DNA of 56,418 nt, from positions 1 to 56,418 of IMG/VR virus record IMGVR_UViG_3300046529_001172; one strand, 5' to 3'. The stretch is from a virus. The notes beneath the pieces are model-generated. The model ran no database searches. It was not told the DNA's origin and saw only the letters and a list, made by a program, of their open reading frames with translations. Positions 50,914 to 56,418 of this stretch are shown here, piece by piece (the first letter of the stretch is position 1; each line of letters starts with the position of its first letter). The position numbers and the translations under genes were made by a program.

Positions 50914-51381
50914 TTATGGCGCCTGGGCCTGGGCGTCTGGGTCGTAACCTTTGGGTGGAAGCGTGGAAGGGTCGAGCGGTGGAAGATCCGATGGTGGCAT
51001 CTCGAGAGGCATCGGCAACTCGCTGTCTGCAGCGAGCTTGCCCGGGGGTTTGCCTGCCTTGCCAATCGTTGCCTTTCGCCCTGTAAGCACGCATTCCATC
51101 TCGAATACCATCGACGCTGCACGAACCCATTCAAGCGCCTCTGAGCTGCTCTGGGTGTTGCATGCTTGAAGTAGCATTCGCCTTTGCGTGCGGCGGTATT
51201 GAGTTACAGCGGCGTGCGTGGACAATCCCGGTCGGGCAGGTTCAGAAACGAGCTTATGCGCCTTTGCAAGGTCGCGTAGTTCCTTTTGGCGTGCTGCGCC
51301 TTTTGCGCCTGCGATGCGTGCGGATTCGCTGGTAAAGGGCCTGTAAGGCATTATCGGCGCGGCCTGCAGGGCGCTATTCAT
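50914..51381 (-). CDS. Hypothetical helical protein
   Basis: 155 residues from ATG 51381; ATG 51351 (MPYRPFTSESARIAG) is an alternative and the more natural-looking start. The body has a basic helix (GAKGAARQKELRDLAKAHK), a long helix (EWVRAASMVFEMECVLTGRK) and a Pro-rich C-terminal part. Codons upstream of 51381 are repeat-rich and non-coding. It resembles small phage packaging or regulatory proteins with an FTSESAR start, without a known role. Confidence 0.55.
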   Translation of the reverse strand: MNSALQAAPIMPYRPFTSESARIAGAKGAARQKELRDLAKAHKLVSEPARPGLSTHAAVTQYRRTQRRMLLQACNTQSSSEALEWVRAASMVFEMECVLTGRKATIGKAGKPPGKLAADSELPMPLEMPPSDLPPLDPSTLPPKGYDPDAQAQAP

Positions 51382-51918
51382 GCGGGTAATATGGGCGCGA
51401 TCTTGTCCACCTGGCAAGCGGATCTTAAGAACGCGCGCGGCCTGTGCCTGGTCAGCTCGGTACAAGATCGGCGCGGTGGATCTTATGACGTCGGCCGACG
51501 TCTGCGGACGTCCGGCGATCTTGCTCGCGCCTAATCGCAAACGGTGGCCGGATTCTTACAAGTTTTTGACGGAACGGGCGATTAAGATCGGTGATCTTGT
51601 GATCCTGGTTCGGTAAAATGGGCAATTCCGATGCGGTGGCATCTTGTGCGATTTTGCCCGGGCCGGCGGGCGTTACAAGATCCGGGTCGAATTCTTATGG
51701 CGCAGCCGTTCGGCCGGCAATCGTAAGATCGGGCTCGAGCTTGCGGCCGTTCTTATGGGAGCGCGCGGCCGAGCCTGGCGCCTGGCTTACAAGATCGGGC
51801 ATGCCTGGGGCGCCTGGTGCATAAGATCATAGGGTTGACATAGGGTTAATAAGATCGAGCCCAAAAGCAAAAGCGCCCACCGTAGTGAGCGCTCGAGCTG
51901 GGGAGAAGAAGGCTTGGT
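51382..51918. promoter_or_regulatory. 537-base iteron-like region with TAAGATC repeats
   Basis: Gene-free stretch with many short repeats of the type TAAGATC/ACAAGATC on both strands, for example at 51399, 51421, 51462, 51479, 51517, 51583, 51593, 51673, 51723, 51788, 51822 and 51849. A block GCGCCTGG often precedes them (51778, 51810). The ends of 51842-51918 show no gene. Candidate origin of replication or a tandem of promoters/operators for the minus-strand operon. Confidence 0.6.
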
Positions 51919-52155
51919 CTATTGGCTTGCGCCCTCTTGATACCCTTGCGCGATATCCTGCCAATCGCGCAGACTCTCATCAAAGGTCGATTTGAGACGC
52001 ACGCGTCCCTGCAGGAGGAGCGTGATCGTTGTCTCATGGTGCCACTGGCCACAAAATGAACACTTGGCCGGATGGATCAGATCGTGTCTGCAATGCACGC
52101 ATTTGGCCACGGGAACCGAGGGGGCGATCTTGTGCGCCAGATCCGCGGCAGTCAC
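51919..52155 (-). CDS. Zinc-ribbon small protein
   Basis: 78 residues. CVHCRHDLIHPAKCSFCGQWHH (residues 19-40) has four Cys and His residues fit for one zinc; TLLLQGRVRLKSTFDESLRDWQ follows. Common style of small phage proteins linked to nucleic-acid binding or redox. Coupled (ATGA at 52152-52155) to the gene above. Confidence 0.65.
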   Translation of the reverse strand: MTAADLAHKIAPSVPVAKCVHCRHDLIHPAKCSFCGQWHHETTITLLLQGRVRLKSTFDESLRDWQDIAQGYQEGASQ

Positions 52156-52478
52156 TTATCACCCCCGAATAAGCGCTTTTCTGCGCGTGCAATCCTGAGC
52201 GCGGCCAATCGGTCGGCCTTGCGTGCCTTGCGAGCTCGAGCCCGTTCGAGTGTGTCCCGGTTAACCCTGCAGCGCAGAGCGTAACGGTATACGTCGATCA
52301 GCGCCACGCGTTCGACTCGGCGCGTGCCTTTTGGCCAGATCTCCAGCATATCGGCAATGCCCTGATCTTGTGTTCCTGGCACGAGACGCACCGCAAGCGC
52401 CCGATTGCGATCAGCGCAGAAAGTACCATCAAGTGGCACGATCAGCGCTCGCACAATGGGTGTCTTTAAGCGTGTCAT
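52152..52478 (-). CDS. Hypothetical basic protein
   Basis: 108 residues. N-terminal strands (VRALIVPLDGTFCADRNRALAVRLV) and a C-terminal Arg/Ala-rich helix (RDTLERARARKARKADRLAALRIARAEKR) that may bind DNA or RNA. ATGA overlaps on both sides. Unknown family. Confidence 0.6.
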   Translation of the reverse strand: MTRLKTPIVRALIVPLDGTFCADRNRALAVRLVPGTQDQGIADMLEIWPKGTRRVERVALIDVYRYALRCRVNRDTLERARARKARKADRLAALRIARAEKRLFGGDK

Positions 52479-52708
52479 TTGACCTCCGTTCTTATGAGCG
52501 CTTGGAACGGCGCGACGGGTTCAATCCTGCAGTTTGCATGAATCAGATCGATCGGGATCCGGATCCCCGATGCGGTGGCATAATACCCTTGCGGTTCAAA
52601 GCGCTTTACCCAGCGCCTGATCGCCGATTGTGCGGCCTCTGAGCTCGGGTAGGTGCAGGCCGCAATTGGCAGGCCATCAGGTGACAATACTTTGAAGCTC
52701 ATATTCAC
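52475..52708 (-). CDS. Small conserved phage protein
   Basis: 77 residues from GTG 52708, with ATG 52702 as alternative. MSFKVLSPDGLPIAACTYPSSEAAQSAIRRWVKRFEPQGYYA is a type of start I recognise from many small phage proteins (an SFKVLxPDG start with a later YPSxxAA). Function unknown. Coupled (GTGA) to the gene above. Confidence 0.65.
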   Translation of the reverse strand: MNMSFKVLSPDGLPIAACTYPSSEAAQSAIRRWVKRFEPQGYYATASGIRIPIDLIHANCRIEPVAPFQALIRTEVK

Positions 52709-52863
52709 TCGAAGTATTCCTGAGTTGTATAGCTGATGACAGCGCCGACGTCTTCGCCGTTAGCCTGAGGCACGGCATTCTCGATCCCGCGGAAGGTGAC
52801 CTCGTGCGGGTCCACGTCTGGATGAATTTCGACGGTAATTTCGACGGTCAAGGTGCATTTCAT
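52705..52863 (-). CDS. 52-residue hypothetical protein
   Basis: A very short ORF coupled to both neighbours (ATGA at 52860-52863, GTGA at 52705-52708). Product is a small acidic beta protein: MKCTLTVEITVEIHPDVDPHE, then NGEDVGAVISYTTQEYFE. Coupling on both sides supports it. No family recognised. Confidence 0.55.
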   Translation of the reverse strand: MKCTLTVEITVEIHPDVDPHEVTFRGIENAVPQANGEDVGAVISYTTQEYFE

Positions 52864-53627
52864 CGCCCACCTGCCTTTGCATAGTGCGCGAAATAATCCG
52901 ACTTGTAACCGCCGGATCCGTTCGTTTTAATTTCCTGCCAAGCTTCCGACGCGATTGATCCTGCAGGTTGGGTCCCGTGCAGTAAGATCGCAAAGTCGCG
53001 ATCGCTGTCGAATAGCAGACTGTCATCGTGATCGATCTGCAATCGTGCAGACTGCGCGGCGAGCTCAGTGTAAACCACCAGCGCAGAGCGCAGATTGTGC
53101 ACGGGGATCAGGTGATCAAACTTGCCACCGCGTGATGCAACTAACTTAAGATTGCGAGGGATTGAATCCAGTCGCGCAATCCAAAAGGGCAGCGCCTTTG
53201 TGTAACCGTAAAAGGTTATTTGAGGCCTCAGAATTGAGGCCACGATCAGCCACGCGTCGAAATACGATTGGCTGAAAAAATCGCCACTCTGATGGATCCG
53301 CACTAGCTTTGCTTTTTTGGGCAGGGAACGGACGATCAGATTGGCCATGGCCACGGGCGATTTGCAGGCCTGCAGTTTTTCCAAATTCGCCCAGCGCCCT
53401 TGCCTAATGTTGGGAAATAGTGCCTCTGCAGTGGCCGCGTAACATCGGAATTGCGTATGCTTGCCATCAGTCAACTTGCCAGTGTGTCGGCCGACTCGCG
53501 CCAGACAATCGCGTGCGCCTGGGCAGGTGAACCCTGCAGGCAGGCTAAAGGTTGCAAGGTGGTACTTCTTCCACCATTTGCGCAGTTTGGCATTTGCGCG
53601 GCCGAATTTGAGCTTGGCGGGTTTCAC
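52860..53627 (-). CDS. GP88-like conserved phage protein
   Basis: 255 residues. Blocks NAKLRKWWKKYHLATFSLPAGFTCPGARDC, FRCYAATAEALFPNIRQGRW, VRIHQSGDFFSQSYFDAW, FYGYTKALPFW and ILLHGTQPAG match the phage Gene product 88 family, known from mycobacteriophages and many others. Conserved Cys, His and aromatic residues suggest an enzyme or nucleic-acid binder, but the role is unknown. Fourth gene of the minus-strand operon. Confidence 0.75.
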   Translation of the reverse strand: MKPAKLKFGRANAKLRKWWKKYHLATFSLPAGFTCPGARDCLARVGRHTGKLTDGKHTQFRCYAATAEALFPNIRQGRWANLEKLQACKSPVAMANLIVRSLPKKAKLVRIHQSGDFFSQSYFDAWLIVASILRPQITFYGYTKALPFWIARLDSIPRNLKLVASRGGKFDHLIPVHNLRSALVVYTELAAQSARLQIDHDDSLLFDSDRDFAILLHGTQPAGSIASEAWQEIKTNGSGGYKSDYFAHYAKAGGR

Positions 53628-53833
53628 TTGCCCTCCTTTTCTATGCTCAGGAACCCGGGACCATTGCCCTCGGGATCACATTGAATCCAAGCGATCAACC
53701 CTCCGGAAAAGCGCAAGCCATAAACAGCCTGATCGTCAAAGGATTGATTGTCCACGCAGAGCCCGATCACTTTTTTGTTCAGTAATTGGGCAAGGTGCTT
53801 TTGGTGGAATGCATGCTCAGAATCAGCGCTCAT
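53624..53833 (-). CDS. Small hypothetical protein
   Basis: 69 residues from ATG 53833 (ATGA overlap with the gene above). HAFHQKHLAQLLNKKVIGLCVDNQSFDDQAVYGLRF, then GLIAWIQCDPEGNGPGFLSIE; small mixed fold of the kind common in phage early regions. Function unknown. Confidence 0.6.
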   Translation of the reverse strand: MSADSEHAFHQKHLAQLLNKKVIGLCVDNQSFDDQAVYGLRFSGGLIAWIQCDPEGNGPGFLSIEKEGK

Positions 53834-54042
53834 ATTCCACCGACCTCCTGTAAGAGCTCTTCCGCTCCGTAAACTTGCTTTTCTCCGCATCCCTCGCACG
53901 CGCCCTTGCGCATATCAGGCTCGCCGTTATTTTCGAGCCCGCACGCAATGCAAAATGCGGGATTGTCTAAGGTACGATTACGACGCTCGACTGCGTCTAA
54001 AATGACCTCGAGCGTTAAGGTCTTATGGATTTTTTGTTTCAT
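53830..54042 (-). CDS. Conserved phage zinc-binding protein
   Basis: 70 residues from ATG 54042. LEVILDAVERRNRTLDNPAFCIACGLENNGEPDMRKGACEGCGEKQVYGAEELL is a motif set I know from many phages (Cys-x2-Cys, then Cys-x2-Cys with EKQVYGAEELL). One zinc is likely. First gene of the minus operon; a divergent promoter region lies before it. Confidence 0.75.
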   Translation of the reverse strand: MKQKIHKTLTLEVILDAVERRNRTLDNPAFCIACGLENNGEPDMRKGACEGCGEKQVYGAEELLQEVGGI

Positions 54043-54060
54043 GCTTTTGGTTAATGAAAC

Positions 54061-54121
54061 CCTTGCCCCATGGTGATCGCATGCCGGAATCTGAAACGGC
54101 AAAAGCGCACAGGGCAAGGGG
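54061..54121. promoter_or_regulatory. Inverted repeat with nested symmetry
   Basis: CCCTTGCCC (54061-54069) and GGGCAAGGG (54113-54121) pair over nine bases. Inside, ATCGC (54077) faces GCGAT further out and GCCG...CGGC (54084-54101) pairs too. It lies in the leader of the minus-strand operon; an operator pair or an RNA leader structure. Confidence 0.55.
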
Positions 54122-54201
54122 GAAAATAAACACTGCGATCACGAGGGGATTAAATCACAAGCGACCGCGGGTTGCAAGAGAATTTTTCTGGAAAAAATCC
54201 A

Positions 54202-54230
54202 TTGACCGCCTGGCGCCTGGGGAGTAAGAT
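54202..54230 (+). promoter_or_regulatory. Sigma70-type promoter of the early operon
   Basis: TTGACC (54202-54207), 17 bases, TAAGAT (54225-54230): near-consensus -35 and -10 with ideal spacing. The start site would fall at about 54237, just at or before ATG 54239, so the mRNA could be leaderless or the real start lies further in. The TAAGATCGG -10 region resembles the repeats at 51.4-51.9 kb. Confidence 0.7.
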
Positions 54231-54238
54231 CGGGGCCA

Positions 54239-54520
54239 ATGAAACCAAAATTCACCAAGCAATCCCGGAGCGGGCGAACCGTGCGTGGCACTTCCCGCAG
54301 GCCTGGCACCCGCAGCGCAGATCGTGGCCAACAAGATCGTGTCCAACGTCAGCGCAGACTATTCAGGGAGATCGCGCTCATCATGATGCAAGTGCAAGAG
54401 TGCAAGGCTGAAATCAATCACAGCCCGTACGTCGTCGACAAATCGGTTCTGAAAATGTATTTGCACGACCTGCGCGTTGACCTTGCGGCCGCACATAAAG
54501 ATCTTGAGGCGCTGGGATGA
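54239..54520 (+). CDS. Hypothetical early protein
   Basis: 93 residues from ATG 54239. The first 48 residues are very Arg/Ser-rich and unlike the helical rest (LIMMQVQECKAEINHSPYVVDKSVLKMYLHDLRVDLAAAHKDLEAL), so an internal start at ATG 54383 is possible, giving a 45-residue protein. The promoter just before 54239 leaves almost no leader. First gene of the early operon. No family. Confidence 0.5.
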   Translation: MKPKFTKQSRSGRTVRGTSRRPGTRSADRGQQDRVQRQRRLFREIALIMMQVQECKAEINHSPYVVDKSVLKMYLHDLRVDLAAAHKDLEALG

Positions 54521-54798
54521 GCGACCCATTTCTAAACGCCAAGCGCATCAACACGGGATGCCCGACCTGCAATTACGGTGAAGCAAGTGCGGTGTCGATG
54601 GGTCCGGGTCCGAAGCAAAGACCGCCGCGACCAGGGGATCCATCGATTTGCATGAAGTGCGGCGAGATCCTCGAGTTCGATGCCAACCTGAAGCTGCAGG
54701 TGATCACCATCAAAACGCTGATGGAGATCCCAGACGATATAAGCGGGCTATTGCAGGCCACCCAACGATTCGTGCGCGTAATGAAACCCTGCGGATGA
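54517..54798 (+). CDS. Zinc-ribbon conserved phage protein
   Basis: 93 residues. CPTCNYGEASAVSMG with a later CMKCGEILEFD forms a four-Cys zinc ribbon split by a Pro-rich loop (KQRPPRPGDPSI). The RPGD-x2-IC-x2-C arrangement is known to me from many phages, unassigned. ATGA overlap with the previous gene. Confidence 0.7.
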   Translation: MSDPFLNAKRINTGCPTCNYGEASAVSMGPGPKQRPPRPGDPSICMKCGEILEFDANLKLQVITIKTLMEIPDDISGLLQATQRFVRVMKPCG

Positions 54799-55004
54799 AA
54801 TTCTGCATCATAGTTCCCTATCAGCCCGTGACCTTGTCGAGGACAACCGACAATCCAATGGTGCGGGCGTACAACTATCGCGGAGATCCCGCCGCACCAG
54901 GCAACGACCTTTTCACGATGCAACGATTAGTAAGGGACTGGGGCTACACTGAAGTGCCCATCAACTCCAAAACCGGCAGAGAGATCCTTGCGCGGATTAA
55001 ATGA
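54795..55004 (+). CDS. Small hypothetical protein
   Basis: 69 residues from ATG 54795 (ATGA overlap). MKFCIIVPYQPVTLSRTTDNP; RAYNYRGDPAAPGN, then a helix with DWGYTEVPINSKTGREILARI. Short alpha/beta fold, no family recognised. Confidence 0.55.
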   Translation: MKFCIIVPYQPVTLSRTTDNPMVRAYNYRGDPAAPGNDLFTMQRLVRDWGYTEVPINSKTGREILARIK

Positions 55005-55339
55005 CCACCAAACTCACAAAGGAACAGCTCGAGGCCATCCGGCAGGAGTTCAAGCTCACGATACACACTTACCTCGCCGCGCATGCGCCAGACAATTTTC
55101 CGATTGGCACCTATAAGCTCGAACAGCTCGAACTGCCACCAGAGCCCGTGGGCGCGGCGTTCTGCGAAGGATGCAAGGCGGATAGTGACTGCGATGGCAG
55201 TGAGGCGTGCAGAAGGATGCAGGCCTGGAACCAGGCCAAGCACAACGTGCGAGCAATCAATCTTCAATGGGCTGAAGTGCAAAGGCGTTTCATCTACGCC
55301 GACGCAATGATTTCGGAACTACAACGCAGGCAAAAATAA
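55001..55339 (+). CDS. Hypothetical protein with Cys cluster
   Basis: 112 residues, ATGA overlap. LTKEQLEAIRQEFKLTIHTYLAAHAPDNF, then FCEGCKADSDCDGSEAC (four Cys) and a long helix (MQAWNQAKHNVRAINLQWAEVQ). No family known to me; a small metal-binding regulator is one option. Confidence 0.6.
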   Translation: MTTKLTKEQLEAIRQEFKLTIHTYLAAHAPDNFPIGTYKLEQLELPPEPVGAAFCEGCKADSDCDGSEACRRMQAWNQAKHNVRAINLQWAEVQRRFIYADAMISELQRRQK

Positions 55340-55345
55340 AAACCT

Positions 55346-55735
55346 ATGGGAATGGATCTAATTGGAATGAGCGGCGAAGACTTTCGCGCCAGTTGCTGGT
55401 CGTGGCGACCAATTCACGCGCTCTGCGAAGAGCTCAACACCGAGAAGTCGCTGGGACTCGACCTTCACGGTTGGGGCTACAACGATGGCTGCGGCCTGCA
55501 CTCGCAGACTGCGTGCAACTTACTCGCCGATGCGATCGAGGAGCGGTTGAACACCACCAAGCTCGAGAAGTTCTACGTCGAATTTGCGGGCAGCGTCTGC
55601 CGCGTGAACGAGCAGGGAAAATTCCTTAAGGAAGGTGAAACCGGCGGCATGCCCGCGCACTGCACCGATAGGGAGCACATGCTCGAGTTTGTAGCTTTCC
55701 TGCGCGAATGCGGCGGGTCATTTGAGATTTGGTAA
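55346..55735 (+). CDS. Conserved phage protein (MGMDLIG family)
   Basis: 129 residues. MGMDLIGMSGEDFRASCWSWRPIHALCEEL and a following HGWGYNDGCGLHSQTACNLLADAIEERL are typical of a small protein seen in many phages, sometimes next to the same zinc proteins. Ends with an acidic/aromatic REHMLEFVAFLRECGGSFEIW. Function unknown. Confidence 0.7.
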   Translation: MGMDLIGMSGEDFRASCWSWRPIHALCEELNTEKSLGLDLHGWGYNDGCGLHSQTACNLLADAIEERLNTTKLEKFYVEFAGSVCRVNEQGKFLKEGETGGMPAHCTDREHMLEFVAFLRECGGSFEIW

Positions 55736-55738
55736 TTT

Positions 55739-55981
55739 ATGAGCAAGACATCCAAACACATTAAGAACGGGCGCAAGGCATTCTTTGCGCGACCACCTGA
55801 AACGATGGCGAGCCTGGGCGACCGAATTCGCCAGATGCGAACCGGCCAGTCCATTGTGCTCACGCTGACAGAGAGCGAGCGCAAGGTTGCGTTGCAGGCT
55901 GCTTCTGCCGCGGGCCGGCGCATCGCCACGCGCAAAACTCAAAACGGATCCTTCACAATCACACGATTGCCAAACGGATGA
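55739..55981 (+). CDS. Small basic hypothetical protein
   Basis: 80 residues. Basic, with RIRQMRTGQSIVLTLTESERKVALQAASAAGRRIATRKTQNGSF, possibly a helix-turn-helix-like DNA binder. ATGA overlap to the next. Role unknown. Confidence 0.55.
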   Translation: MSKTSKHIKNGRKAFFARPPETMASLGDRIRQMRTGQSIVLTLTESERKVALQAASAAGRRIATRKTQNGSFTITRLPNG

Positions 55982-56154
55982 ACTGCGATCTTTGTCAGTC
56001 TGTGAAGTGGCTTCAGAGCAATCTGGATAACCGCGTAGATCGACCTGTGGCCAACTGCAGACCCTCGCAAGGCCAGCATTCCGGAACCCATCGCCAGCGA
56101 GCGCTTGTGTCCCGGGTCTTAACCATAGGGGCAGTCGGCACTGCCGCAGACTGA
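55978..56154 (+). CDS. Small hypothetical protein with N-terminal Cys pair
   Basis: A 58-residue ORF coupled by ATGA to the gene before it. MNCDLCQSVKWLQSNLDN starts with Cys-x2-Cys; the rest is basic and Ser/Gly-rich (RPSQGQHSGTHRQRALVSR). It stops eight bases before the next start. Low complexity makes it less certain. Confidence 0.4.
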   Translation: MNCDLCQSVKWLQSNLDNRVDRPVANCRPSQGQHSGTHRQRALVSRVLTIGAVGTAAD

Positions 56155-56162
56155 TTTAATTT

Positions 56163-56330
56163 ATGACCGACCGACAAAAAGCAATCGTCGCCTGCTGGGA
56201 GCGCTGGGATGAAGATGAACCCGACATTTCCACCGAACAATTAATGGCCAGAGTCTGCACCGATTGCAATTGCGATGCGGGGCACGTGGCTGAAGCGTTA
56301 CATCAACAACAAACCGAAACCGAATCATGA
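56163..56330 (+). CDS. Small acidic hypothetical protein (complete copy)
   Basis: 55 residues, ATG 56163. MTDRQKAIVACWERWDEDEPDIST, then RVCTDCNCDAGHVAEALHQQ. Stop overlaps the RecT start as ATGA. This is the complete version of the gene cut at bases 1-162. No family recognised. Confidence 0.65.
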   Translation: MTDRQKAIVACWERWDEDEPDISTEQLMARVCTDCNCDAGHVAEALHQQQTETES

Positions 56331-56418
56331 CTGCACCAATTCAAACTGCACCATCGCCGCAAACCACTGCGGCCGTTAAACCCAAAAAGACCGAGTTCGA
56401 GATTCTGCTCGAGAAGGA
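56169..56418. repeat. Terminal direct repeat, right copy
   Basis: Same sequence as 1-250 except position 56292 (G here, C at 124). Continues the early operon into the RecT gene and shows that the genome is circular or terminally redundant. Confidence 0.95.
56327..56418 (+). CDS. recT: RecT/Bet gene, second copy of its 5' end
   Basis: First 92 bases of the RecT gene at 159-1409, repeated by the terminal overlap and cut by the window end. On the circle it is the same gene. Confidence 0.9.
   Translation, partial: MTAPIQTAPSPQTTAAVKPKKTEFEILLEK

Larger units (their letters stand above)
54043..54238. promoter_or_regulatory. Divergent promoter region
   Basis: 196 bases between the minus-strand operon (start 54042) and the plus-strand operon (start about 54239). 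It holds an inverted repeat (54061-54121) and a strong promoter for the plus strand (54202-54230). Minus-strand promoter not identified. Confidence 0.55.

Noticed and set aside
50433-51134. Minus-strand ORF of 233 codons in the repeat zone
   Set aside because: Arg/Ser/Pro-rich, overlapping the better gene 50914-51381 and repeats, no start signal.
1-56418. tRNA genes, CRISPR arrays, integrase, DNA polymerase, endolysin
   Set aside because: None recognised while reading the window. A tRNA scan and profile searches would be decisive; I could not run them.

Overview
The window is almost certainly the complete genome of a tailed dsDNA bacteriophage. The first 250 bases recur at the far end (1-250 = 56169-56418, one mismatch), so the molecule closes into a circle of 56,168 bp or is terminally redundant. 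Genes are tightly packed, mostly with ATGA, GTGA or TAATG start/stop overlaps. The parts list looks podovirus-like: large terminase, large portal, scaffold-like protein, capsid protein, short tail and fibre proteins and a giant internal/ejection-type protein, with no tape measure, sheath or tail tube. Secreted proteins ending in FRLDPK or WYRAKGSL, and repeats of the form IEQSSNMVDW, resemble secreted proteins of Verrucomicrobiota. That host guess is an inference, not shown. I see no tRNA or rRNA gene, CRISPR array, integrase, DNA polymerase or recognisable endolysin.

Layout. (1) An early-type plus-strand operon runs from 54.2 kb through the join to 7.1 kb. It holds small zinc-ribbon and hypothetical proteins, a RecT/Bet annealing protein, an Fe-S-type PD-(D/E)XK exonuclease, a cassette of secreted or membrane proteins and many small ORFs. 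(2) A long minus-strand late operon runs from 27.5 to 7.1 kb. It begins with a Cys-motif protein and a glycosyltransferase/O-methyltransferase cassette (26.5-21.6 kb). Then come a Tat-like protein sharing a domain with the capsid protein, a VRR-NUC nuclease, portal, HExxE protein, ATP-grasp protein, small head proteins, scaffold-like protein, sugar-nucleotide dehydratase/reductase, capsid protein and three fibre-type proteins with a shared Cys motif. (3) A short plus-strand regulator operon (27.6-28.3 kb) starts with an XRE repressor and faces the minus-strand terminase gene (28.2-30.1 kb). (4) A plus-strand tail/ejection operon covers 30.1-42.9 kb. (5) A plus-strand DNA-metabolism operon (43.4-50.3 kb) encodes helicase, DpdA-type transglycosylase, QueF-like T-fold protein, Toprim primase, C5-cytosine methyltransferase and a nuclease-fold protein. 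(6) A minus-strand operon of small proteins (54.0-50.9 kb) includes a GP88-like protein. Between 50.3 and 51.9 kb lie gene-poor stretches rich in a TAAGATCGG-type repeat.

How it may work together. RecT and the exonuclease, with helicase and primase, would support recombination-dependent replication on host polymerase. DpdA, the QueF-like protein and the cytosine methyltransferase point to modified phage DNA. The XRE protein probably acts at an 18-bp palindrome before its own operon and at a near-identical palindrome before the DNA-metabolism operon. The glycan/methyl cassette inside the head operon suggests decoration of virions or of the host surface.
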